Positions 1 through 7,646 of a stretch of DNA of 11,075 nt are shown here, piece by piece. The stretch is from JANOGU01 sp031406135 (lineage in GTDB: Bacteria > Pseudomonadota > Alphaproteobacteria > Rhodobacterales > Rhodobacteraceae): positions 1 through 11,075 of the forward strand of contig JANOGU010000289.1 of NCBI GenBank assembly GCA_031406135.1, in the 5' to 3' direction. Position numbers and translations under genes: made by a program. How positions within the stretch are numbered: position 1 is the stretch's first letter; each line of letters begins with the position of its first letter. The notes below the pieces were generated by a model. The model ran no database searches and was not told the origin of the DNA. It saw only the letters and a program-made list of their open reading frames with translations.

Positions 1-2142
1 CGTGTCTTCCAGCCGCAGAGGTTCGTCCGGCAGCGCCAGCGTGAAGTCGATGCGCTCGGGCAGGAAGTCCTCGACGAGGAAGGTCTGTGCCGCCAGCGGC
101 GCCGCATCGAGATCGGCGAACAGCTCCATCCGCCAGATGCCACGCGGGGCCGAGCCGCCGATCGGCTGGGCGATGACATAGCCGCCGCCCTGGTCGGCCA
201 GCGCCATGCGGGCGTATTCCACGCCGTCGGGGCGCTGGACGATGGCGGTCAGCGGCAGGCCGGAGATCGCCGCGCCCTTCGGGTCGCGGGCCAGCGCGGT
301 GGCGAAGACGGTTTCGCCCGCCCGGTAGGCGCCGCGTTCGGTGGTCAGGAACACATCGACCGGCGGGGCGGGCTCCAGCCCTTCCACGCCCCGGTCGGAG
401 AGGTCGAACTCGGGATCGGAGAGCGACAGGAAGGCAATATCGGCGTCCCCTGCCTTCACCACGATCAGCCCCGGCTCCTCGCCTCCCGTGCCGCGCGTCA
501 GCCCGCCGTCGAAGGCCGCGATGCCGTTCGCATCGGTGGTGGCGGTGCCGAGCACCGCGTTGGCGCGCGAGACCAGCTCGACCTCGGCCCCGGCGACCGG
601 CCCGGCGGACCCGAGGCTGCGCACGACGACGGTCAGGCCGTCCTTGGCGGTCAGCGTGGTGATGCCGAGGTCGGAGACCACGAACCACTGCCACGAGGGT
701 GCGATGGTGTATTCGTCCTTGCCCGGGACGGCGGCCTTCAGCGCGTAGATGCCGGCCGGCCGGCCCTTCAGCGCCTCGCCCATCGGCAGGCGGGTGGTGA
801 CGTCGCGGTTGACCTCCTGCACCACCGTCGCGGTGCCTTCCCACAGTTCGGCGCCGACCCGGCCGGAGAAGTCCTCTTCCATCCAGTAGCCCATCGGCAT
901 TCCGAAATAGTCGTTCTGTATCGCACGCAGGATGTTGCGGTCGCTGACCTCGTACAGCGTCAGCGCCAGTTCGGTGGTGTTCACCGTCTCCACCGGGATC
1001 GCCGCGCTGTCGGACTTCGGCAGCACATAGCCACGGCCGGGGAAGCGAACGGCGGGGCTGCGGTCGCGGACGTAGGCGGTGATGGTCACGTCCTTGGCCG
1101 TGGTTTGGCCGTCGGCGGCGGGGAGACCCTCGCGGAAGGTCACCTCGGCCCGCTGGCCATGCACCAGCCCCTCGACGCAAAGCTGGCGGTCGCCGGATTT
1201 CGTCACCGTCAGCCCGGCGTCGCGCACCTGCACGAAGGGGGTGAAATCGATGTCGCCAATTGCCAGCTGCTCGGAGAAGGTGGCGCAGAGGCGGGGATTG
1301 GCGAGATCGGACTGCACCTCGTTCGATTCCACCCGGAAGCCGTATTTGCCGATCGCATCGTCCAGTGCCAGCGCGGTGTCGTCGCGCGGCTGCAACTGCT
1401 GTGCAAGGCGCAGCGCCTGCACCGTGTCGCGGCCACGGCCGACACGCTCGAAGGCCTGGCCCATCAGCACCAGCACGTTGTGGCGGGCGGCGGCGGCATC
1501 GGTGCGCAGGTAGGCGTTGACCGAGGCCCAGAGCGCGCGGTCGTTGTAGAGGCCGGAATTCGCCGTGTCGGAGATTGCGGCCAGCAGGTTGCGGCGGGCG
1601 TATTCGGCCCAGTCCGACCCGGCGTCCGAGACGTTGACCGCCGCCCCGGTGAACCCGGCGGCGCCGACATGGTTGCCCGCGCCCTCTTCCACGGCGGCGC
1701 TGGCCAGGTGTTCCTCGGCGGTGAAGCTGTCGGAGATGTGCAGCCCGGCCAGCGCCAGGGCGAGGCCGCGTGCCGACTCCATCTCCCAGTCCGGCAGGAA
1801 CACCAGTTCGGCCCGCCGCGTGGCGGCGCGTTCGGCGGCGCCGGGTGCGGCGGCGACGACCTGCGCCGAATAGCCGCCTTCGTAGAATTGGGCGGTGCCG
1901 GGATCCTGCTTCAGGAAGCAGGTGTTGAAGCGCGAGTTGAAGGTCAGCGCCGTGCACTGGTCATTGACCAGGCAGGCGGTCTCGCAGGCCTGGATGGTGA
2001 CATCGCGCTGCGTGCCGATGTCGCCGCCGGGCAGGTCGGCATTCAGGCTGTAGATCAGCCGCCGTTCCGGGATCAGCTCCTGCGCGGCGAGAGGGGTGAC
2101 AGCAGCCAGCCCGAGGGCCAGGCCCAGAGCGAAACGAAACAT
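1..2142 (-). CDS. Alpha-2-macroglobulin family protein with N-terminal PAN/apple-like domain (N-terminal 714 residues, C-terminus off window)
   Basis: The minus-strand frame is open from the ATG at 2142 to the left edge. GGGAGG (2150-2155) lies 7 nt before the start and supports it. Residues 1-20 form a signal peptide with a hydrophobic core rich in Ala, Leu and Gly and a likely cut after Ala20 (LAA before QE). It has no lipobox Cys, so a periplasmic or exported protein is expected rather than a lipoprotein. Cys53, Cys57, Cys63 and Cys75 in a short segment (about 43-80) resemble a PAN/apple fold. Residues 485-491 (QWFVVSD) open a beta-rich macroglobulin-like domain, and TTERGAYRAGETV (600-612) is the hallmark of the bacterial macroglobulin MG2 domain. 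Bacterial members usually exceed 1,500 residues and trap proteases; many carry a CxEQ thioester. That region is outside the window, so protease trapping is inferred from the family. Divergent from the kinase gene. Confidence 0.88.
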   Translation of the reverse strand, partial: MFRFALGLALGLAAVTPLAAQELIPERRLIYSLNADLPGGDIGTQRDVTIQACETACLVNDQCTALTFNSRFNTCFLKQDPGTAQFYEGGYSAQVVAAAPGAAERAATRRAELVFLPDWEMESARGLALALAGLHISDSFTAEEHLASAAVEEGAGNHVGAAGFTGAAVNVSDAGSDWAEYARRNLLAAISDTANSGLYNDRALWASVNAYLRTDAAAARHNVLVLMGQAFERVGRGRDTVQALRLAQQLQPRDDTALALDDAIGKYGFRVESNEVQSDLANPRLCATFSEQLAIGDIDFTPFVQVRDAGLTVTKSGDRQLCVEGLVHGQRAEVTFREGLPAADGQTTAKDVTITAYVRDRSPAVRFPGRGYVLPKSDSAAIPVETVNTTELALTLYEVSDRNILRAIQNDYFGMPMGYWMEEDFSGRVGAELWEGTATVVQEVNRDVTTRLPMGEALKGRPAGIYALKAAVPGKDEYTIAPSWQWFVVSDLGITTLTAKDGLTVVVRSLGSAGPVAGAEVELVSRANAVLGTATTDANGIAAFDGGLTRGTGGEEPGLIVVKAGDADIAFLSLSDPEFDLSDRGVEGLEPAPPVDVFLTTERGAYRAGETVFATALARDPKGAAISGLPLTAIVQRPDGVEYARMALADQGGGYVIAQPIGGSAPRGIWRMELFADLDAAPLAAQTFLVEDFLPERIDFTLALPDEPLRLEDT

Positions 2143-2233
2143 CACGAAACCTCCCGTCCGGAATGGTCACAGGGTCGCACGCGCGGGGCCGGGCTGGCAA
2201 GGCGTTCTCCGGGCCGGCCACGGACCCGTGACG

Positions 2234-2249
2234 TTAAGTCAGCAGTAAC
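2234..2249 (+). promoter_or_regulatory. Putative CtrA-type binding site (TTAA-N7-GTAAC)
   Basis: TTAA at 2234-2237, seven bases, then GTAAC at 2245-2249 matches the Caulobacter CtrA full-site consensus TTAA-N7-TTAAC at eight of nine fixed positions. It is an AT-rich patch within a very GC-rich 154-bp region (2143-2296) between the divergent macroglobulin and kinase genes, about 48 bp before the kinase start. No other TTAA-N7-TTAA-like pair was seen in the intergenic regions of this window. Which gene it would control, and whether the host has CtrA, is inference. Confidence 0.4.
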
Positions 2250-2296
2250 CCCGAACGGCGAGGGTCGGGGCGGAGGGCAGCGGGATCGGGCAGGCC

Positions 2297-4858
2297 ATGG
2301 ACATCGTTGACCGGCTGGCAACCGAACGCCGCGCGCGGCTGGCGGCCGAACGGCTGCTGGAGCAGAAAAGCCGCGAGCTGTTCGCGGCCAACGAAAAGCT
2401 GGCGCTGCATGCCCGCTCGCTGTCCGCCCAGGTGATCGAACAGCGCGAGACCGCCCGCGCGGCGGTGACCGAGGCCGCGACGCTCAAGGGCCAGAACACG
2501 CGCTTCCTCGCCGATCTGGAGGCCGCGCATACCGCCGCCGTGGTGGCGGAGCGGCGGCTGCGGGATTCCATCGACACCATGCGCGACGGCTTTGCCGTGT
2601 TCGACCCCGAGCAACGGCTGCGCATCGCCAACCGCGCCTGGCTGGCGGTGTTCCCGCCGGGCAGCGTGGCGCCGGGCGCGGTCTATTCCGAAATCCTTGC
2701 GCTGGCGGCCCGCGAAGGGATCATCGACAGCGGCGGGGCCACGCCCGAGGACTGGGCCGCCGCCATGCTGGCGCGATGGGAGGGCGACCCGATCCCGCCG
2801 GCGGAACTGCAGTTGTCCGACGGGCAATGGCTGCGCCTGTCCGACCGCCGGGCACCGGACGGCGATGTCGTCAGCCTGGCCGTCAACATCACCGACCAGC
2901 GCCGCATCATGGCGGCGATCGAGGCGATCCCGGACGGCTTTGTCCTCTTCGACCGCGAGTTGCGCGTCATCATGGCCAACGCCACTTTCCGCGGCATGGT
3001 CCCGGGCCTCGGCGACCTCATCACTCCCGGCGCATCCTTCGAGGCGGTTCTGCGCCACGGGATCGACATCGGTGTCTATCCCGAGGCGGCGGGCTGTGAG
3101 GAGGCCTGGCTCGCCGAACGCATGGATTTCCTGCGCCGGGCGGAAGGCGAACGCACCCTGCGCACGGCCGAGGGCCGCTGGCTCAAGGTGATCGACCGGC
3201 CCACGCCCGACGGCGGCCGCGTCGGCCTGCGCATGGACCTGACGCGGGAGCGCGAGCGTGAGGACGCGCTGGAAGCCGCCCGCGACGCGGCGGAGGCGGC
3301 GAACCGCGCCAAGTCCGCCTTCCTCGCCAACATGAGCCACGAGATCCGCACGCCGATGAACGGCATCGTGGGCATGGCCGAGTTGTTGACCGACACGCAG
3401 CTTTCCGACGAACAGCGGCTCTTCGCCGACACCATCCGGTCGTCGGGCGAGGCGCTTCTGGTCATCATCAACGACATCCTCGACTATTCCAAGATCGAGG
3501 CCGGGCGGCTGACGCTGAACCCCGAACCCTTCGACTTGGAACGCACGATGCACGAGGTGGCGATGCTGTTGCAGCCCAGGGCGCGGGCCAAGGGCATCGA
3601 CCTGATGATCGACTTCGACATGTTCCTGCCGACGACCTATGTCGGCGATCCCGGGCGGCTGCGGCAGGTGTTCACCAACCTGATCGGCAATGCGGTGAAA
3701 TTCACCGAAGCGGGCCACGTGCTGATCCGCACCGTGGGCATCGAAGCCGCGCCGGGCGAGCAGCAGTTGCACATCGCGGTGGAGGATACCGGCATCGGCA
3801 TTCCGGCCGACCAGGTCGAGCATGTCTTCGGCGAGTTCAACCAGGTCGAGAGCGCTGCCAACCGCAAGTTCGAGGGCACCGGCCTAGGGCTTGCCATCAC
3901 CCGCCGGCTGATCGAGCGCATGGGCGGCACGATCTGGGTGGACAGCGAGCATGGGCGCGGCTCGACCTTTGGTTTCCAGGTCACGCTGCCGGTGGCCGAG
4001 GAGGGTCTAGCCCCGCGCCGCCCGATCACCCTGCGCCGGGCCTTGGTGGTGGATGACCAGTTCATCAACCGCACCATCCTGGAACGCCAGCTCGCGCCCT
4101 GCGGCATCGAAGTCACCCTCTGCCGCTCGGGGGCGGAGGCGCTGGCCGCGCTGGCAGCCGGGCCAGCATTCGACGTGCTGCTGACCGATCACGAGATGCC
4201 AGAGATGGACGGGCTGGCGCTGGCCGCGCAGGTGCGGGCGATGGGGTTGACGCTGCCCGTCGTGCTGTTGTCCTCCAACCCTGCCGCCGCCCGGCAGGGC
4301 GATGGCGCGGCGTGCCTGACCGCGACCCTGCAGAAACCGATCCTGCGCGCCGACCTTTACCGCCGGCTCCAGGAACTGTCGTCGCCGGAGGCGCCGGCGG
4401 CGGTGCAGATGGCGCCCGCCGCCCCCACCGCGCCGGCCGTCCTGCGGCAGATGCGGGTGCTCGCGGCCGAGGACAACCGCACCAACCAGCTGGTCTTCCG
4501 CAAGATGGTGAAGGACTTCGACATCGACCTGAGCTTCGCCAACAACGGGCGCGAGGCGGTGGAGATGTGGCGGGCCTTGTCGCCCGACCTGGTCTTCATG
4601 GACATTTCCATGCCCGAGATGGATGGCCGCGACGCCACCCGCGCGATTCGCGCCGCGGAGGCCGGCAGCGGCCGGCACGTGCCCGTCTGGGCCTTGACGG
4701 CGCATGCGATGGACGGGGACGAGGCCGATATCCTCGCCGCCGGGATCGACCGCTACCTGACAAAGCCGCTGCGCCGCAGCGCCATCGCCGCCGCGCTGGC
4801 CGCGCACCTGCCGACCGACTGCCGCCCCTTGGGCGATGTGGCGGCCGACGCCGCCTGA
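2297..4858 (+). CDS. Soluble hybrid sensor histidine kinase: coiled coil, two PAS regions, HisKA, HATPase, two receiver domains
   Basis: This 853-residue cytoplasmic kinase has no membrane segment or signal peptide. Residues 1-90 are charged and helical, probably a coiled coil. Two PAS-like regions follow, each opening with a DGF-V/A-x-FD motif (about 91-200 and 205-315). HisKA carries the H-box around the phospho-acceptor His348 (NMSHEIRTPMNG). The ATPase domain shows the N-box (Asn461, Asn465), the G1 box DTGIGIP (497-503) and the G2 box GTGLGLAI (527-534). Receiver 1 (about 580-694) has Asp585/586, acceptor Asp631 and Lys680. Receiver 2 (about 718-838) has Glu725/Asp726, acceptor Asp769, Thr801 and Lys823. 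Both look competent. No HPt domain is present, so a relay would need a separate HPt protein. The ligand is unknown. The ATG at 2297 is the first possible start after an in-frame stop at 2246; its Shine-Dalgarno is poor. Convergent with the TetR gene, 10 bp apart. Confidence 0.93.
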   Translation: MDIVDRLATERRARLAAERLLEQKSRELFAANEKLALHARSLSAQVIEQRETARAAVTEAATLKGQNTRFLADLEAAHTAAVVAERRLRDSIDTMRDGFAVFDPEQRLRIANRAWLAVFPPGSVAPGAVYSEILALAAREGIIDSGGATPEDWAAAMLARWEGDPIPPAELQLSDGQWLRLSDRRAPDGDVVSLAVNITDQRRIMAAIEAIPDGFVLFDRELRVIMANATFRGMVPGLGDLITPGASFEAVLRHGIDIGVYPEAAGCEEAWLAERMDFLRRAEGERTLRTAEGRWLKVIDRPTPDGGRVGLRMDLTREREREDALEAARDAAEAANRAKSAFLANMSHEIRTPMNGIVGMAELLTDTQLSDEQRLFADTIRSSGEALLVIINDILDYSKIEAGRLTLNPEPFDLERTMHEVAMLLQPRARAKGIDLMIDFDMFLPTTYVGDPGRLRQVFTNLIGNAVKFTEAGHVLIRTVGIEAAPGEQQLHIAVEDTGIGIPADQVEHVFGEFNQVESAANRKFEGTGLGLAITRRLIERMGGTIWVDSEHGRGSTFGFQVTLPVAEEGLAPRRPITLRRALVVDDQFINRTILERQLAPCGIEVTLCRSGAEALAALAAGPAFDVLLTDHEMPEMDGLALAAQVRAMGLTLPVVLLSSNPAAARQGDGAACLTATLQKPILRADLYRRLQELSSPEAPAAVQMAPAAPTAPAVLRQMRVLAAEDNRTNQLVFRKMVKDFDIDLSFANNGREAVEMWRALSPDLVFMDISMPEMDGRDATRAIRAAEAGSGRHVPVWALTAHAMDGDEADILAAGIDRYLTKPLRRSAIAAALAAHLPTDCRPLGDVAADAA

Positions 4859-4868
4859 CGCCCCGCCG

Positions 4869-5363
4869 TTACGACAGCCGCTTGATCAGGCCCTTGAGGC
4901 GGAAGGATTTTTCTCCCGCGCGCTGCCACAGCGCCTGACCCTGCCTGGCAGCAAACAGGATGCCTGCAGCCTCGCGCGCCCTGCCGCCGCCACCGAGATG
5001 CGGGACCAGTGCGGCCTCGACCCGGGCGCGGAAGCTCGCGGCGCGGTCGCGCAGGGTGGCATCGCGCAGATAGGCCGCCGGTCCCGCGCCGAGGCCCTTC
5101 AGGATCGCCTGCGCGCCCTTTGGCCCCGGTTCGGCCGCGGCGGCGAGATCGGCAAGCCGTGCCTCCTGCCGGTCCCACTCGTCCAAGAGCGCGGCCGTCA
5201 GCATGCCCTCCACCGAGCCGTAGCGCTGCGCCAGCGTCGGCGCCGCCAGCCCGGTGGCGCGCGCGACCGAGCCGAAGCCCACGGCCTTCTCCCCGCCCTC
5301 GGCCAGAAGCGCGCGGATGGCGGCATAGACGTTGGCGTCGGGCAGCGTGCGGGGACGGGCCAT
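4869..5363 (-). CDS. TetR-family transcriptional regulator
   Basis: A 164-residue protein with an N-terminal helix-turn-helix of TetR type at about residues 10-56: a first helix (NVYAAIRALLAEGG), then GFGSVARATGLAAPTLAQRY, where the recognition helix ends in the typical (Y/R)(Y/F)GS-x-E-x-(M/L)L pattern. The rest is an Ala- and Leu-rich helical C-terminal region, as expected for the ligand and dimer domain, but it is too variable to name a ligand. The protein is short for the family (usually about 190-220). The ATG at 5363 is the only good start before the HTH. It has no clear Shine-Dalgarno beyond GGCGAG. It is the last gene of the minus-strand run, 110 bp after rnhA, and no adjacent divergent target gene is present, so its regulon cannot be read from context. 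Confidence 0.82.
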   Translation of the reverse strand: MARPRTLPDANVYAAIRALLAEGGEKAVGFGSVARATGLAAPTLAQRYGSVEGMLTAALLDEWDRQEARLADLAAAAEPGPKGAQAILKGLGAGPAAYLRDATLRDRAASFRARVEAALVPHLGGGGRAREAAGILFAARQGQALWQRAGEKSFRLKGLIKRLS

Positions 5364-5473
5364 CTCGCCAACATGGGCGAAAGGCGCCGGCGGTTCAAGG
5401 ACTTGGACTGTTCACTGCGGACCCTCGGCATCGCCGGGCCGGACCCGTCCGCGCGAGCGGCGTTCAGCCGGGG

Positions 5474-5941
5474 TCACGCCGCGCCCCTGGCCGGCTTGAA
5501 CGGCGCCATCCCCTCGCGTGCCAGCTGGTCGGCGCGCTCGTTCTCGGCGTGGCCGGCATGGCCCTTGATCCAGCGCCAGTCCACCCGGTGCCGGGCCTGG
5601 GCCTCGTCAAGCCGTTGCCAGAGATCGACATTCTTCACCGGCTTGTGGTCCGCCGTGCGCCATCCGTTGCGCTTCCAGGCATGGATCCAGCCGGACACCC
5701 CGTTCTTCACATAGGCGCTGTCGGTCACGACCGTGATCGTGGTCGGCCGCTTCAGCGCCTCCAGCGCGGAAATCGCCGCCATCAGCTCCATGCGGTTGTT
5801 CGTGGTGTCGGCCGCGCCGCCCCTGAGTTCGCGCGTTCGCACCACTGCGCCGCCCTCGTGCGCCTGCAAGAGCACGCCCCAGCCGCCGGGGCCGGGGTTC
5901 CCCGAACAGGCGCCGTCGGTGTAGGCGAAGAGCTCTACCAT
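5474..5941 (-). CDS. rnhA: Ribonuclease HI
   Basis: This 155-residue enzyme cleaves the RNA strand of RNA:DNA hybrids, acting in primer and R-loop removal in the cytoplasm. The four metal-binding carboxylates of the family are all visible: Asp9 (in AYTDGACSGNPGPGGWG), Glu52 (in NNRMEL), Asp74 (in VVTDSAYV) and Asp138 (in NERAD). The catalytic-loop histidine is His128 (KGHAGH); its distance to Asp138 matches His124/Asp134 of the E. coli enzyme. Length matches the family. The frame can be extended to a TTG at 5986, but the extra 15 residues (with WAKAPAHEP) do not resemble the family, so the ATG at 5941 is preferred, although it lacks a clear Shine-Dalgarno. It lies 98 bp downstream of ispH on the same strand. 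Co-transcription with ispH is plausible but not proven. Confidence 0.96.
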   Translation of the reverse strand: MVELFAYTDGACSGNPGPGGWGVLLQAHEGGAVVRTRELRGGAADTTNNRMELMAAISALEALKRPTTITVVTDSAYVKNGVSGWIHAWKRNGWRTADHKPVKNVDLWQRLDEAQARHRVDWRWIKGHAGHAENERADQLAREGMAPFKPARGAA

Positions 5942-6039
5942 CAGGACGGACGGCTCATGCGCAGGCGCCTTTGCCCACCCCGGCAACTGCTGCGCAGGGC
6001 GTTGTTCCTGAATGAAGATTTCGCCAGCGCATGCCAGCT

Positions 6040-6993
6040 TTACCCGGGTTCGCGCAGGATGCGCGGGACCTTGAATTCGACGTTCTCCACGGCCGTGACG
6101 ACGGGTTCGACGTTGACCGCGAACCGGACCCGGAAGGCGTCGACGACCTCGTTGACCAGCACCTCCGGGGCGCTGGCGCCGGCGGTGATGCCGACGGCGC
6201 GGCTGCCGTCGAGCGCCCGCCAGTCGATGTCGGACGCGCGCTGGACGAGCTGGGCAAAGCCGCAGCCGGCAGCCCGCCCGACCTCGACAAGCCGTTGGGA
6301 ATTCGAGGAATTCGGCGCGCCGATCACCAGGAGCGCGTCGATCTTCGGCGCCATCGCCTTCACCGCTGCCTGACGGTTGGTGGTGGCGTAGCAGATATCC
6401 TCGCGCGCCGGGCCGACAATGTCGGGGAAGCGGGCCAGAAGCGCCGCGACCACCTGTGCGGTGTCGTCCACGGACAGGGTGGTCTGGGTGATGAAGGCGA
6501 GACTGGCCTGATCGCGCACCTCCAGCCCCGCCACATCTGCGGGGGTTTCCACCAGCAGGACCTCGCCCTCCGGCAATTGTCCCATGGTGCCAATGACTTC
6601 CGGGTGGCCGGCATGGCCGATCATGACCATCTGGCGGCCCTGCTCGTGATGCCGGCCAGCCTCGTTGTGGACCTTGGTCACCAGCGGGCAGGTCGCGTCC
6701 AACGCGATCATCTGCCGACGGGCGGCTTCCGCCGGGACCGACTTCGGCACCCCATGGGCTGAGAAGACGACCGGGCGGTCGTCCGGCACGTCGGACAATT
6801 CCTCAACGAAAACAGCGCCTTTCGCCTTCAGGTCCTCGACCACGAAGCGGTTGTGGACGATCTCGTGGCGGACGTAGACCGGGGCGCCCCACTTCTGCAG
6901 CGCCAGTTCCACGATGCGGATCGCCCGGTCCACCCCGGCGCAGAAGCCGCGGGGGGCGGCGAGATAAAGGGTGAGGGGCGGCAGATCGGGCAT
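6040..6993 (-). CDS. ispH: 4-hydroxy-3-methylbut-2-enyl diphosphate reductase (IspH/LytB)
   Basis: A 317-residue iron-sulfur enzyme for the last step of the MEP pathway, converting HMBPP to IPP and DMAPP. The three cluster cysteines are visible: Cys18 (RGFCAGVDRA), Cys102 (DATCPLVTKVH) and Cys201 (EDICYATTNRQ). Substrate-binding residues also fit: His47 (EIVHN), His80 (FSAHGV), His130/Glu132 (GHAGHPEV), the ITQTTLS segment (168-174), and Ser229-Ser230-Asn231-Ser232. The frame is open further upstream to 7218, but the 75 extra residues are Pro/Arg-rich with no family likeness. The ATG at 6993 has AGGAG (7000-7004) six bases upstream and gives the usual family start, so it is chosen. ispH follows the toxin-antitoxin pair with a 233-bp gap and precedes rnhA. 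Confidence 0.97.
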   Translation of the reverse strand: MPDLPPLTLYLAAPRGFCAGVDRAIRIVELALQKWGAPVYVRHEIVHNRFVVEDLKAKGAVFVEELSDVPDDRPVVFSAHGVPKSVPAEAARRQMIALDATCPLVTKVHNEAGRHHEQGRQMVMIGHAGHPEVIGTMGQLPEGEVLLVETPADVAGLEVRDQASLAFITQTTLSVDDTAQVVAALLARFPDIVGPAREDICYATTNRQAAVKAMAPKIDALLVIGAPNSSNSQRLVEVGRAAGCGFAQLVQRASDIDWRALDGSRAVGITAGASAPEVLVNEVVDAFRVRFAVNVEPVVTAVENVEFKVPRILREPG

Positions 6994-7129
6994 CGGCGGC
7001 TCCTGCGGACAAGGGGAGAGGTAGCGTGGATGCAGACGCGGCGCTAGGCCGGGGAGTGTTGCGGGCGGAAAGTGGCGGCGGGCGTTGGGTTTACCGGACC
7101 GGACAAGGGCCGCGGCACTGTCGGATTCC

Positions 7130-7151
7130 GGTCGGGCATCGGTCGGGCATC
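7130..7151. repeat. Two tandem copies of an 11-bp unit upstream of ispH
   Basis: The unit GGTCGGGCATC occurs twice back to back at 7130-7140 and 7141-7151, with no mismatch. It lies in the 233-bp gap between the toxin gene and ispH, about 140 bp before the ispH start. One unit is close to one helical turn, so it could place two protein monomers on the same face, or it may simply be slippage. Function unknown. Confidence 0.75.
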
Positions 7152-7205
7152 CGTCGTGACGCGCGGTGCGGGGAGGCGGTGTTAACCATGACGGGCGAAT
7201 CGGCC

Positions 7206-7231
7206 GGAGTCGGGGCAAGCCCCGGCCTACG
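7206..7231. repeat. Left copy of 26-bp imperfect direct repeat bracketing the toxin-antitoxin genes
   Basis: It matches 7983-8008 at 22 of 26 positions, sharing GGAGTCG at one end and CCCCGGCCTACG at the other. Weaker similarity continues for about 13 bp to the right. This copy contains a perfect inverted repeat, CGGGGC-AA-GCCCCG (7211-7224), and its right end supplies the stop codon of the PIN toxin gene (7227-7229). It resembles short REP-like palindromic elements. The hairpin could also act as a 3' stabiliser or weak terminator for the toxin mRNA, but there is no T run after it. Confidence 0.75.
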
Positions 7232-7646
7232 TTGCGGTCCAGGGGTTGATGACCGGGATGCCGACGGCGACGAAGACGCTGGCATCGCGGGATGCGACGG
7301 CAAAGCCGTGGGCGGCGGCGATGGCGGCGATGTAGCCGTCAGGGAGCGGAAAGCCCTTTCCAGTAGTGCGCGCGCGGACGGCGAGGTCGGCGTAGGTCTC
7401 TGCCGCGCGGGTATCGAAGGGCAGGATGCGCATGTCGAAGTCCTTGCGCAGGCCGTCGAGTGCCACGCCAAGGTCGGTCCGCCGCTTTCCCTGAGGCAAC
7501 AGGCGCAGGCCGAACAGCAGTTCACTGAGGGTCACGCTGGACAGGAAAAGCGTACGGGCGGGTTGACGGTCCATCCAGCGGACGACCGTCGAATCCGGGG
7601 CAGCTTTCATGATTTCGGACAAGACGCTGGTATCGACGAGGATCAT
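7227..7646 (-). CDS. vapC: PIN-domain toxin ribonuclease (VapC/FitB type)
   Basis: This 139-residue PIN-domain protein is the toxin of a type II toxin-antitoxin pair, predicted to cleave RNA with bound divalent metal. The acidic set of the family is visible: Asp5 (MILVDTSVLSE), Glu42 (TLSELLFG), Asp103 (LPDGYIAAIAA) and Asp121 (VASRD). The start, the RILPFD segment at 73-78 and the NPW near the C-terminus resemble gonococcal FitB, so the FitB branch of VapC is the best match. The RNA target cannot be deduced. Its ATG overlaps the antitoxin stop by 4 bp (ATGA, 7643-7646), indicating translational coupling. The stop codon falls inside a flanking direct repeat. The ORF is intact and the motifs complete, so the toxin is probably active. 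Confidence 0.92.
   Translation of the reverse strand: MILVDTSVLSEIMKAAPDSTVVRWMDRQPARTLFLSSVTLSELLFGLRLLPQGKRRTDLGVALDGLRKDFDMRILPFDTRAAETYADLAVRARTTGKGFPLPDGYIAAIAAAHGFAVASRDASVFVAVGIPVINPWTAT

Noticed and set aside
1105..2310. 401-codon plus-strand open frame opposite the macroglobulin gene
   Set aside because: It has no recognisable domain and runs antisense through a signal peptide and clear macroglobulin sequence. It is a shadow frame.
2234..3823. 529-codon minus-strand open frame opposite the hybrid kinase
   Set aside because: Composition is the His/Gly/Arg/Asp-rich pattern of an antisense frame in GC-rich DNA, with no domain. The plus strand encodes an intact kinase with all motifs.
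5942..5986. TTG start extending RNase HI by 15 residues
   Set aside because: The residues do not match the family, and the internal ATG gives the standard N-terminus before AYTDGACSGN.
5009..6373. 454-codon plus-strand open frame spanning tetR, rnhA and ispH
   Set aside because: It crosses three real minus-strand genes and is Arg/Pro-rich low-complexity shadow sequence.
6994..7218. 75-residue N-terminal extension of IspH
   Set aside because: It overlaps the good AGGAG Shine-Dalgarno of the internal ATG and lies in repeat-bearing intergenic DNA. IspH proteins do not carry such an extension.
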